NCBI GenBank assembly: GCA_039934475.1
Contig: JBDTMC010000155.1
Location: forward strand, 1-15,183
Reading direction: 5' to 3'
DNA length: 15,183 nucleotides
From: JBDTMC01 sp039934475
GTDB lineage: Bacteria > Acidobacteriota > Terriglobia > Bryobacterales > Bryobacteraceae
Below are positions 7,317 through 14,230 of the stretch, piece after piece. The notes beneath the pieces were generated by a model that saw nothing but the letters and a program-made list of their open reading frames with translations, was not told the DNA's origin and made no database searches. The first letter of the stretch is position 1; the number at the start of each line of letters is the position of its first letter. The translations under genes were made by a program, and so were the position numbers.

Positions 7317-7739
7317 CTATTGCGCGAGGAAGCGATCGATACTCACCGTTGTCCACGTTGCGACGCCGCAGCCGAAGAAATCAGTATCTTCCGTCCAGAT
7401 CGGACAACCAAGCGCCAAGGCGGCTGCCAGTATCGGCCAGTCATCCGGGTCACGGGACTCCAGCCGTTTTCGAGCTTCCGTTTCGAAGTCCAGGTATAGG
7501 TCTTGGCCTACGACCGTGCCAAGTGCGGCCATCGCACGCAAGGAGCGCATAGCCATCGCGGGATCGCCACCGCGCTTGACCACCAGGGCGGCCAAGTGCT
7601 CCTCGGCCTCCGCGTACGCAGTTTCGGGAATGAAGAACGAGACGGTCTCAGCATGGAACTCGAGGATGCGGCGAACCCGTTACCCGAGTACCGCGCGAAT
7701 CAAAATGTTGGCGTCCAGCACCAAAGCCTTGTCTGCCAT
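7317..7739 (-). pseudogene. PIN-domain toxin (VapC-like) interrupted by an in-frame TAA
   Basis: From the ATG at 7739 the protein reads MADKALVLDANILIRAVLG and then meets TAA at 7682-7680 (codon 20). The same frame continues as RVRRILEFHAETVSFFIPET and runs to TAG at 7317, giving 140 codons, a normal PIN toxin length. All expected acidic metal ligands are still present: D9 in VLDANIL, E44 in AYAEAEEH, D99/D100 in RDPDDWP and D118/D120 in TEDTDFF. PIN toxins of this type are ribonucleases acting on tRNA or rRNA. The single stop with otherwise clean sequence points to recent inactivation, or a sequencing error. An intact Phd/YefM-type antitoxin gene lies immediately upstream on the same strand with 3 bases between stop and start. 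The downstream fragment alone has no plausible ATG start. Confidence 0.8.
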
Positions 7740-7742
7740 GCG

Positions 7743-8021
7743 CTACAGGGCGTTCTGTTTCTTCTCGCGGCTGGCGCGACGGATCTCCTGGTACTCCTGC
7801 ATCAGCCCGTCCTCGGAGGCGCCCCACGCGGCAATCATGGCGTCAAGTTCCTTCGCAGCCGCCCGCATGGCTTCAACCTCGGCCTTGCGGCTCTTCTTCT
7901 GGGCCGGAATATAGAATCCGAGAGTCTCACCATGTCGAGTGATGGCCAGCGGCTTCCCGGCCTCCAGGTAACTTGCGAGGTTCTCGCGAAACTCGCGCAT
8001 GCCAATCTTCTCGGTTTCCAT
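7743..8021 (-). CDS. Phd/YefM-family antitoxin
   Basis: A 92-residue protein beginning METEKIGMREFRENLASYLE and continuing ITRHGETLGFYIPAQ. This is the Phd/YefM fold: an N-terminal DNA-binding and dimerisation domain (about 1-45) in which the M-EFR-NL-YL and G-P-AITRHG elements are conserved, then a charged helical tail (about 46-92) that wraps the toxin. ATG at 8021 is chosen because upstream in-frame codons run through the operator palindrome. The partner is the PIN gene downstream, now broken by a nonsense codon, so this antitoxin may be an orphan or protect against related toxins elsewhere. Phd/YefM proteins normally repress their own operon; the palindrome just upstream fits that. Confidence 0.9.
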   Translation of the reverse strand: METEKIGMREFRENLASYLEAGKPLAITRHGETLGFYIPAQKKSRKAEVEAMRAAAKELDAMIAAWGASEDGLMQEYQEIRRASREKKQNAL

Positions 8022-8022
8022 A

Positions 8023-8045
8023 ATTGTGTACCCTGTGTACACAAT
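8023..8045. promoter_or_regulatory. Inverted-repeat operator of the Phd/YefM-PIN operon
   Basis: Exact 9-base arms ATTGTGTAC (8023-8031) and GTACACAAT (8037-8045) surround a 5-base centre. It sits directly before the antitoxin ATG (8021). The right half contains TGTACA (8036-8041), the hexamer known to be the core of YefM-type operators; the left half has TGTACC. Autoregulation by the antitoxin is the natural reading. Confidence 0.7.
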
Positions 8046-8123
8046 AACACGTGCTGAGCTCACTGTTCCACGACGTATACATAACCCACTGGCTTCCAAA
8101 AAACTACCTCCCATCCACTGCGC

Positions 8124-8129
8124 CATAAT
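8124..8129 (+). promoter_or_regulatory. Possible -10 element of the ion channel gene (leaderless)
   Basis: CATAAT at 8124-8129 ends 6 bases before the ATG at 8136, so transcription would start at or next to the start codon. No ribosome-binding sequence precedes this ATG, which agrees with a leaderless message, but no good -35 hexamer is visible. Confidence 0.25.
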
Positions 8130-8135
8130 CGTCCC

Positions 8136-9272
8136 ATGCACCTGGCCCTAGGTATCCTCGGCGTCGCCCTCATCCTCATCATCCTCCTCGACGGCTTCGA
8201 ATCCATCGTCCTCCCCCGCCGCGTCGGCCGCCGCTTCCGCCCCGCCCGCCTCTTCTACATCGTCACCTGGAAGCCCTGGGCCGCCCTCGCCCGCCGCGTC
8301 AAAACCAAGCGCCGCCAGAATACCCTCCTCGGCCTCTTCGGTCCCTCCTCCATGATCGGTCTCCTCATCCTCTGGGCCCTCTCCCTCGTCTTCGGTTTCG
8401 CGCTCGTCGAGTGGTCCATCGGAGCCCCCCTCCACGCCACCGACGGCCACCCCACCCTCTTCGACTACCTCTATATGAGCGGTGTCACCTTCTTCACCCT
8501 CGGCTACGGCGATGTCACCCCCACTGACACCTCCGGCCGCATTGTCGCCGTCATCGAAGCAGGCGTCGGCTTCGGCTTCTTAGCCGTCGTCATCGGCTAC
8601 CTCCCCGTCCTCTACAGCGTCTTCTCGCGCCGCGAAGTCTCCATCTCCCTCCTCGACGCCCGCGCCGGCTCGCCCCCTACCGCCTTCGAACTCCTCCGCC
8701 GCCTCGCCCGCGCCGGCGACCTCCGCCCTCTCGACACCATCCTCCAGGAATGGGAACGCTGGTCCGCTGAACTCCTCGAATCCCACATCTCGTTCCCCGT
8801 CCTCGCTTACTACCGCTCCCAGCACGATAACCAAAGCTGGCTTGGCGCCATCACAGCCATCCTCGACACCTGCGCCATCGTCATGGCAGGCATCCGCGGC
8901 GTCAACCCCTATCACGCCGGCCTCACCTTCGCCATCGCCCGCCACGCGATCGTTGACATGGCCCTCATCTTCAACACTCATCCCACCGGCCCAACGGTCG
9001 AGCGCCTCCCCGGCGACTGCATCGACCTCCTCCGCAAAGCCCTCAAGGATGCAGGTTACGAACCCTTCGACAGCCCCGGCTTCGATCAGAAACTCGCCGA
9101 ACTCCGCGCCATGTACGAACCCTTCGTCAACGCCCTCTCCAAACGCTTCCTCTTCGACCTGCCGGCCATGAAAGCCACCGCAGCCACCGTCGACAACTGG
9201 CAGACCAGCGCCTGGATGCGCCGCGTCCCCGGCTTCGTCGAGATCGCCGGCCGCGACGATCACTTCGACTGA
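8136..9272 (+). CDS. Two-pore-helix potassium channel family protein with uncharacterised C-terminal domain
   Basis: A 378-residue membrane protein. Helices are at about 3-20, 70-92 and 133-160, with a pore loop between the last two carrying FFTLGYGDVTP (119-129): the TLGYGD selectivity filter of K+ channels (Ion_trans_2 type). A long basic cytoplasmic loop (27-62, rich in Arg and Lys) follows the first helix. Residues about 165-378 form a soluble domain with no RCK/TrkA GxGxxG nucleotide-binding motif; it contains a helical region ending RVPGFVEIAGRDDHFD. The ATG at 8136 has no ribosome site, so a leaderless start is possible. It diverges from the Phd antitoxin and stands alone. What the C-terminal domain senses is unknown. 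Confidence 0.85.
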   Translation: MHLALGILGVALILIILLDGFESIVLPRRVGRRFRPARLFYIVTWKPWAALARRVKTKRRQNTLLGLFGPSSMIGLLILWALSLVFGFALVEWSIGAPLHATDGHPTLFDYLYMSGVTFFTLGYGDVTPTDTSGRIVAVIEAGVGFGFLAVVIGYLPVLYSVFSRREVSISLLDARAGSPPTAFELLRRLARAGDLRPLDTILQEWERWSAELLESHISFPVLAYYRSQHDNQSWLGAITAILDTCAIVMAGIRGVNPYHAGLTFAIARHAIVDMALIFNTHPTGPTVERLPGDCIDLLRKALKDAGYEPFDSPGFDQKLAELRAMYEPFVNALSKRFLFDLPAMKATAATVDNWQTSAWMRRVPGFVEIAGRDDHFD

Positions 9273-9324
9273 CGCCCGCACCTCGGAATTCCCAAAGTAA
9301 GGTAGTCTGTCGGTGGATTGATCC

Positions 9325-9344
9325 TGGCAGGTGGCCAGGTGCCA
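9325..9344. repeat. Imperfect palindrome upstream of the lipoprotein gene
   Basis: Outer arms TGGCA (9325-9329) and TGCCA (9340-9344) enclose a central GGCC, with mismatches between. It lies 31 bases before the lipoprotein ATG and might be a protein-binding site; no clear -35/-10 accompanies it. Confidence 0.25.
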
Positions 9345-9374
9345 TCTCCTTTCGCTCGACAGAGAGGACATGTC

Positions 9375-9836
9375 ATGTTCAATAGACAGATCGGCTCTCT
9401 ATCCGTTGCGTTAGCGTGTTTCATTGCGTCATGTGGCTCGGGTTGCAACGACACATCCCGTCAGCGACAGGCGGTCATCGAAGCGACACAGCAGTTGCGC
9501 ACCGACTACAACAGCGGCGACTGCGGCCGTATTTATGACGGATCCGATCCGGGTTTCCGGAAAGCGGAAACACAGGAGCGGTGGTTGGCCGATTGCGTCG
9601 AGATCCGGAAGCGACTTGGACGCTGGAAGGATTTCACCGCCGAGACCAACAACGCCTGGCCGATCGGTAAGGGAGTGTTGTGGGTTCGAGGGCCGGCACT
9701 GTTTGAGGGCGGGACGTTCGCGGTTCGGACGGACTGGCGCGGCGCCGAACGGCCACTCTTGTACAATCTCCTGATTCTCACGCCAAGTAAGCCGATCGAT
9801 ATACCGGGGTATCTGCCCGGGCGGCCAGTGGAATGA
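9375..9836 (+). CDS. Small predicted lipoprotein of unknown function
   Basis: A 153-residue protein starting MFNRQIGSLSVALACFIASC: a short signal peptide with lipobox I-A-S-C, so C20 would be the lipidated residue. GAGAGGA sits 6 bases before the ATG at 9375, which settles this start over an upstream ATG-like frame extension. The mature part has a compact alpha/beta look: QAVIEATQQLRTDYNSGDCG as a first helix, RWLADCVEIRKRLGRWKDF, then strands such as GVLWVRGPALFEGGTFAVRT. This pattern resembles NTF2-like periplasmic domains (DUF4019/DUF3887 style), but I do not recognise it firmly. It is flanked by the channel gene and trpE(G) on the same strand, with no functional link to either. Confidence 0.75.
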   Translation: MFNRQIGSLSVALACFIASCGSGCNDTSRQRQAVIEATQQLRTDYNSGDCGRIYDGSDPGFRKAETQERWLADCVEIRKRLGRWKDFTAETNNAWPIGKGVLWVRGPALFEGGTFAVRTDWRGAERPLLYNLLILTPSKPIDIPGYLPGRPVE

Positions 9837-9880
9837 CGGCCGCAGTCGATCCAGCACCGCACCGCATGGTATCCTGAAGT

Positions 9881-9890
9881 CCTTCGAAGG
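9881..9890. repeat. Palindrome covering the trpE(G) ribosome site
   Basis: CCTTCGAAGG at 9881-9890 is a perfect 10-base palindrome. Its right half supplies GAAGG, the only Shine-Dalgarno-like sequence before the ATG at 9898 (7 bases away). It might bind a protein or fold weakly; no Trp-rich leader peptide or attenuator was seen. Confidence 0.3.
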
Positions 9891-9897
9891 CCTTTCC

Positions 9898-12051
9898 ATG
9901 CGGCAGTTACGTTACGTCACACCCCACGGTATTGCTGTCACCCGGAGTGTGTCGAAGGTCCCCTTTAAAAAGGGCCTGCGCCATCTCCTCCGTGACCTCG
10001 ACCGCCATCGCGGCATCTATCTCTCTTCCGGCTATGAGTATCCGGAGCGCTACTCACGTTGGGATATCGCCGCCATCCGCCCGCCTCTGGAAATCATCGC
10101 CTGGGGACGCGACATCGAATTCCGCCCTCTCAACCAGCGCGGCGAAATGCTTCTCCGCATGCTCCACGCGGTGCTGGCGCCTCACCCGCATTGGGACTCC
10201 CTCACCTTCTCCGAAGGCATCCTGCACGGTCGCTTGAAACCGCTGCCCGCCCTTTTCCCGGAAGAGGAACGCAGCAAACAGCCATCGGTCTTCTCCGTCC
10301 TCCGCGCGCTCATCGAAGAATTCGGACATCCTGAGGACAGCCGCCTCGCCCTCGTCGGCGCCTTCGGTTACGATCTCCTTTTCCAGTTCGATCCCATCAA
10401 CCTCCGCATGCCGCGCGAGCGCCGTAAAGACCTCCACCTCTTCCTCTGCGACGAAATCTTCTTCGTGGATCGCAAGAAGGAGCAGATCGAGCGCTACGAC
10501 TACGACTTCGATTACCAAAGTCTCTCCACGCTCGCCCTCGAACGCACGGCCGAAGAGATCGCACCCGCTACGCCCGCCCCTTCAGGCGAAATCACCAGTG
10601 ACCACACGCCCGAAGAGTACATGGCGAACGTGGAGAAGGTGCGCGCCCGCATGGCCCAGGGTGACTACTACGAAGTCGTGCTCCGCCAAACCTTCCAGGC
10701 GCCCTACTCAGATAAACCCTCCGCGCTTTTCGAACGCGTGCAACTCGCCAGCCCCAGCCCTTACGAATTCTTCGTCCAACTGGGCGACGAACAGTTAATC
10801 GGAGCCTCCCCCGAAATGTTCGTCCGCATCGAAGGCGCGCGCGTGGAAACCTGCCCCATCAGTGGCACCGCCCGCCGCACAGGCGACCCCATCGCCGACG
10901 CCGCCAACATCCGCGAACTCCTATGTTCCGCCAAAGAAGAGTCGGAACTCACCATGTGTACCGACGTCGATCGCAACGACAAGTCGCGCGTCTGCGTCCC
11001 CGGCTCCGTCCGCGTCATCGGCCGCCGTCTCATCGAATCCTACGCCGGCCTCTTCCATACGGTAGACCACGTCGAAGGCATCCTCGAACCCGGCTTCGAT
11101 TCACTCGACGCCTTCCTCACCCACATGTGGGCCGTCACCGTCATCGGAGCCCCCAAACGGGCCGCTGCCCAAACCGTGGAAGAACTCGAAAAGACTCCTC
11201 GCGGTTGGTATGGCGGCGCCGTCGGCCTGCTCTCCCTCTCGGGCGACATGAACACCGGCATCACCATCCGCACCGTGCACCTCAAGGACGGCATCGCCTC
11301 CTACTCCGCCGGCGCCACGCTGCTCTACGATTCCATCCCCGAAGCCGAGGAGAAGGAAACGCGCCTCAAAGCTACCGGCTTCTTCCGTTCGCTCTACCCC
11401 AAAAGCGCCGCGCCAGCGGTGTCCGTTGAAACCAACAAGATCGGCGAAGGACTGCGCCTGCTGCTGGTGGATAACGAAGACTGCTTCATCCACACGCTCG
11501 CCAACTACGCCCGCCAAACCGGCGCTGAAGTAGTCACCTACCGCCACGGCATCCCTCCGGAAATGATCGAAAAGATCAATCCGGATCTTATCCTCATCTC
11601 CCCCGGCCCGGCGCGCCCCGTCGACTTCGGTGTACCCGCGCTCGTCCGCTACGCCGCCCACAAGGGTTTTCCCGTCTTCGGCGTCTGCCTCGGTCTGCAG
11701 GGCATCATCGAAGCCTTCGGCGGAGAACTCGCTGTGCTGGACTACCCAATGCACGGCAAGCCTTCGCTCATCCATCACAGCAATCGTGGCGTCTTTGAGG
11801 GTCTGCCCGAGCAGATCCAAGTGGGTCGGTACCACTCCCTCTACGGCCGCAAGGAAACCCTGCCGCAGTGCCTGGAGATCACCGCTGAGACTACCGATGG
11901 CGTCATCATGGGTGCCCGACACCGCGAATTGCCGGTGGAAGGCGTACAATTCCATCCGGAATCGCTGCTCACCCTCACCGATAACATCGGGCTACGTCTC
12001 ATTGAAAACGTCATTCGCACCCTGGCTCATGCTCATGCGGTTCGCCGCTAA
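9898..12051 (+). CDS. trpE(G): Fused anthranilate synthase, TrpE-TrpG
   Basis: A 717-residue fusion making anthranilate from chorismate and glutamine, the first step of tryptophan synthesis. Residues about 1-235 are the N-terminal TrpE domain; about 236-500 are the chorismate-binding domain, with LIGASPEMFVRIEG, PISGTARRTGDPI, CTDVDRNDKSRVC and the C-terminal end SAGATLLYDSIPEAEEKETR. After a short linker, a class I glutamine amidotransferase runs from about 519: LLLVDNEDCFIHTLANYARQ, ILISPGPARP, the nucleophile C597 in VFGVCLGLQGI, and H686/E688 in VQFHPESLLT. All catalytic residues are present. The single-chain layout is that of the rhizobial/Azospirillum TrpE(G) clade, unlike the usual separate subunits. 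A PhzE-like role is possible for fusions of this order, but no phenazine genes are near. It is the only trp gene in the window. Confidence 0.93.
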   Translation: MRQLRYVTPHGIAVTRSVSKVPFKKGLRHLLRDLDRHRGIYLSSGYEYPERYSRWDIAAIRPPLEIIAWGRDIEFRPLNQRGEMLLRMLHAVLAPHPHWDSLTFSEGILHGRLKPLPALFPEEERSKQPSVFSVLRALIEEFGHPEDSRLALVGAFGYDLLFQFDPINLRMPRERRKDLHLFLCDEIFFVDRKKEQIERYDYDFDYQSLSTLALERTAEEIAPATPAPSGEITSDHTPEEYMANVEKVRARMAQGDYYEVVLRQTFQAPYSDKPSALFERVQLASPSPYEFFVQLGDEQLIGASPEMFVRIEGARVETCPISGTARRTGDPIADAANIRELLCSAKEESELTMCTDVDRNDKSRVCVPGSVRVIGRRLIESYAGLFHTVDHVEGILEPGFDSLDAFLTHMWAVTVIGAPKRAAAQTVEELEKTPRGWYGGAVGLLSLSGDMNTGITIRTVHLKDGIASYSAGATLLYDSIPEAEEKETRLKATGFFRSLYPKSAAPAVSVETNKIGEGLRLLLVDNEDCFIHTLANYARQTGAEVVTYRHGIPPEMIEKINPDLILISPGPARPVDFGVPALVRYAAHKGFPVFGVCLGLQGIIEAFGGELAVLDYPMHGKPSLIHHSNRGVFEGLPEQIQVGRYHSLYGRKETLPQCLEITAETTDGVIMGARHRELPVEGVQFHPESLLTLTDNIGLRLIENVIRTLAHAHAVRR

Positions 12052-12082
12052 GTACTAAAACATTGCGAGTACTGGGAAGTAC
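12051..12082. repeat. Three AGTAC boxes after trpE(G)
   Basis: AGTACT at 12051, AGTACT at 12068 and AGTACC at 12078 follow the trpE(G) stop. The last two form a short hairpin (5-base stem, 4-base loop). There is no T-run, so a rho-independent terminator is not supported; meaning unclear. Confidence 0.25.
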
Positions 12083-12135
12083 CGGAACCTAAATGCTACA
12101 GCGATCCGCCGCGCAATCTGTTCAAATAGAGACAG

Positions 12136-12258
12136 ATGGATATCAGCGATCTCGTATACCCTCTTTTCCTGCTGATCTGCCTGTGGCTCGCCCTGTACTG
12201 GGATGGCAGCTCTGGCGGTGGACGCCGCTCGCGCATCCCTGCTCGAATCCCTGCGTAG
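12136..12258 (+). CDS. Possible 40-residue single-helix membrane peptide
   Basis: An ATG at 12136 opens MDISDLVYPLFLLICLWLAL, then YWDGSSGGGRRSRIPARIPA and TAG at 12258. The first half is one strongly hydrophobic helix (about 6-22) and the second half a Gly/Arg-rich basic tail, a plausible N-out, C-in small membrane protein. The stop is 13 bases before the hpnE GTG, and the hpnE ribosome site starts right after the stop codon, so translation could be linked. The upstream ribosome site is weak (AGAG). Its position, composition and absence of any competing gene support it; conservation would be needed to be sure. No family recognised. Confidence 0.45.
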   Translation: MDISDLVYPLFLLICLWLALYWDGSSGGGRRSRIPARIPA

Positions 12259-12271
12259 CAGGAGTCATACG

Positions 12272-13603
12272 GTGACGCCCCGCGTCATCGTCCTCGGCGG
12301 CGGTCTCGCCGGCCTTTCCACAGCAGCTGCTCTCGGCTTCGCTCGTTATGAAGTGACAGTCCTGGAATCGCGCCCGTTCCTCGGTGGCCGGGCTACGTCC
12401 TATCCCCTTCCAGCGGCCGAATCGGCTGAGGAAGAAATCATCGACAACTGCCAGCACATCCTCCTGCGCTGCTGTGGCAATCTCATCGATTTCTACTCCC
12501 GTCTTGAAGTCGGCGACCACATCGACTTCTCCCCCGAGTTCTACTTCATCGAACCCGGCGGACGCACTTCCACCCTTCGTGCCGGCCGCCTCCCCGTCCC
12601 CCTCCACTTCACCGAAGCTTTTCTTAAAGCTTCTTACCTAAGCCTCGGCGACAAAATCTCCCTCGCCCGTGCCTTGTTTGCCATTAAAAAAGAACGCCTC
12701 ACCCGCAAAGACCTCGACCAGATCACCATGCTCGACTGGCTGCGCGAAAAGAAACAGTCGAAGCGCGCCATTAACCGTTTCTGGGCCCAAGTTCTGGTGA
12801 GTTCCATCAATGAGGATCTTGATCGTATGGCCGCCGCACACGGCTTCCAGGTCTTCTGGCTCGGCTTCCTCTCCCGCGCGGATTCCTACGAGATGGGCAT
12901 CCCGTCCATCCCTCTGGCCCAACTGTACGGGTCCGAAGCCTGGGATCGAATGAAGACCGTGCATCTCGCTATGCGTAGCTCCGTGGAACGCGTCATCGTG
13001 GAAGGCGGCCGTGTCCAGGGAGTCATCGTCAACGGCGAAATGCTCACCGCCGACTACTACGTCTCCGCCCTCCCCTTCGAACGTATCCCCGCCCTCATTC
13101 CCGACCTCCCCATTGACCTTTCCGCCTTCGACCACTCCCCCATCACCGGCATCCACCTCTGGTTCGATCGCCCCGTAACTACCCTCCCCCACGGCACGCT
13201 TCTAGACCGCACCATCCAGTGGTTCTTCAACAAAAACCACGGCCGCTACATCCAGCTTGTAGTCAGCGCCTCGCGCACGTTGGTGCCGATGTCCCGCAAC
13301 GAAATCATCGAACTTGCCATCCGCGAGCTCTCCGAATTCCTCCCTGCCGTCCGCGAAGCCAAGCTCGAAAAGGCTCACGTCGTTAAGGAAATCCGAGCCA
13401 CCTTCTCCGCTAAACCCGGCCTCGAAGCGCTCCGCCCCTACAGCAAAACCACAATCCCCAACCTCTTCCTCGCCGGCGACTGGACCCGCTCCGGCTGGCC
13501 CGCGACAATGGAGGGAGCCGTCCGCAGCGGCTATCTCGCCGCCGAAGCCGTAGCCGCCGCCACCGGCGAGCCCCAACGCTTCCTCATCCCCGACATCGCC
13601 TGA
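12272..13603 (+). CDS. hpnE: Hydroxysqualene dehydroxylase (squalene-associated FAD-dependent desaturase family)
   Basis: A 443-residue FAD-dependent amine-oxidase-fold enzyme. HpnE reduces hydroxysqualene to squalene, the third step of the HpnC-HpnD-HpnE route that supplies hopanoid synthesis. The N-terminus RVIVLGGGLAGLSTAAALGF has the GGGLAG dinucleotide-binding loop (about 9-14) followed by VTVLESRPFLGGRATSY; DNCQHILLRCCGNLIDFY is characteristic of the HpnE group; and the FAD-closing end is NLFLAGDWTRSGWPATMEGA. The GTG at 12272 is preferred because AGGAG lies 7 bases upstream; an ATG at 12203 in the same frame lacks this and would overlap the small membrane ORF. hpnC, hpnD and squalene-hopene cyclase are not adjacent, so if the route is present it is split across the genome. 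A carotenoid-type desaturase is a less likely alternative. Confidence 0.88.
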   Translation: MTPRVIVLGGGLAGLSTAAALGFARYEVTVLESRPFLGGRATSYPLPAAESAEEEIIDNCQHILLRCCGNLIDFYSRLEVGDHIDFSPEFYFIEPGGRTSTLRAGRLPVPLHFTEAFLKASYLSLGDKISLARALFAIKKERLTRKDLDQITMLDWLREKKQSKRAINRFWAQVLVSSINEDLDRMAAAHGFQVFWLGFLSRADSYEMGIPSIPLAQLYGSEAWDRMKTVHLAMRSSVERVIVEGGRVQGVIVNGEMLTADYYVSALPFERIPALIPDLPIDLSAFDHSPITGIHLWFDRPVTTLPHGTLLDRTIQWFFNKNHGRYIQLVVSASRTLVPMSRNEIIELAIRELSEFLPAVREAKLEKAHVVKEIRATFSAKPGLEALRPYSKTTIPNLFLAGDWTRSGWPATMEGAVRSGYLAAEAVAAATGEPQRFLIPDIA

Positions 13604-13856
13604 CTTGGACTGTCCCCGAATTTCGTTTGACCGTAGCTCTCGGTCCGCGTCCTACGCAAAATTCCCTCGGCCTGGCTTACACATGACAGGAGCGAATCCG
13701 GCTGACTTCCCGATTCTGAGCGCCACTTATGGGGCGACGCTGCAGCCCCTTGCGACCTGCAAGGTGGTTTTCCAGTTCGTACCCACGGCGACGGGGATCC
13801 GCACCGCCAGCCACTGCCCACTGACGTCGGTCGGATGAGGGGACTGATACCAAGTC
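13604..13856. other. Gap with decayed coding sequence
   Basis: About 250 bases between hpnE and the TPR remnant. Apart from the ASH-like fragment listed separately, I see no promoter, terminator or RNA gene here. Confidence 0.5.
13683..13838 (+). pseudogene. Fragment of a choice-of-anchor D / ASH-like Ig domain
   Basis: A 51-codon open stretch reads MTGANPADFPILSATYGATL, then LATCKVVFQFVPTATGIRTA. It matches the repeating pattern of ASPM-SPD-2-Hydin / choice-of-anchor D domains found in large secreted proteins: TG-NP-DF-I---TCG-TL-PG-SC-V-V-F-PTATG-RTA. The first strands of the domain are missing upstream and the end degrades into HCPLTSVG before a stop. No start signal is convincing. It is best seen as a leftover of a large surface protein gene. 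Confidence 0.5.
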
Positions 13857-14198
13857 CTACGGCGAACTGAAATGCCCCAACTCTTTTCGCGCTTCGAAGT
13901 TCTGCGGCATAAACAGCAGATAGCGTAAATAGATCGCGCGCAGGCCGTTGCCATCCTTTGCCTCAGCAAAAATCTCGCCCAATGAGCGATACGCGCTCTC
14001 CAAAGAGGGATCCAGCTGAATGGCGCGTTCCAGCTCCGTAATCGCTTTGTCAGTTTGGCCCGCTTCTCTGTAAGCGTTACCGAGATTGATGTGCAGCCCG
14101 GCCCGGCTGGGATCCAGGCTCACCGTATATTCCAAAACCTCGACAGCGTCCGCAAGCGCACCCTTACGCCCTCGCGCGGTAGTTGCATGTGTCCCTTG
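13857..14198 (-). pseudogene. 5'-truncated TPR-repeat gene
   Basis: In one frame, from just inside a stop at 14201-14199 to the stop at 13857, the protein reads GALADAVEVLEYTVSLDPSR, then GLHINLGNAYREAGQTDKAI, then LERAIQLDPSLESAYRSLGE. That is the second helix of one tetratricopeptide repeat followed by two more repeats, ending KELGHFSSP. The only in-frame start candidate is a TTG at 14135, in the middle of a repeat helix, without a ribosome site. A TPR protein that begins in mid-repeat and is directly abutted by the divergent RES module suggests its front end was lost. A short expressed TPR protein from TTG is the alternative. Confidence 0.55.
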
Positions 14199-14224
14199 TC
14201 ACAGCCAAACAGACTTTGTAAACT
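14196..14224 (+). promoter_or_regulatory. Candidate promoter of RES module 2 (leaderless)
   Basis: TTGTCA (14196-14201) and TAAACT (14219-14224) are spaced by 17 bases. The expected transcription start, about 7 bases on, coincides with the antitoxin ATG at 14231, and there is no ribosome-binding sequence before that ATG, so a leaderless message is suggested. The -10 is only a moderate match. Confidence 0.35.
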
Positions 14225-14230
14225 GTAATC

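Noticed and set aside
7503..8057. 184-codon plus-strand frame across the Phd/PIN locus
   Set aside because: It runs antisense through the antitoxin and its operator; the minus strand carries recognisable Phd and PIN motifs.
8580..9371. 263-codon open frame antisense to the channel gene
   Set aside because: Composition is Glu/Gly/Ala-rich without domain signature, a typical shadow of a GC-rich gene.
9318..9374. N-terminal extension of the lipoprotein
   Set aside because: The extension would place charged residues before the signal peptide; GAGAGGA supports the ATG at 9375.
11101..11955. 284-codon open frame antisense to trpE(G)
   Set aside because: Shadow of codon bias; the sense strand encodes catalytic motifs of both TrpE and TrpG.
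12203..12271. ATG extension of hpnE
   Set aside because: The GTG at 12272 has AGGAG at good spacing, and the family N-terminus begins there.
12093..12275. 60-codon frame before hpnE
   Set aside because: It crosses the hpnE ribosome site and start, has no ribosome site, and overlaps the better 12136-12258 frame.
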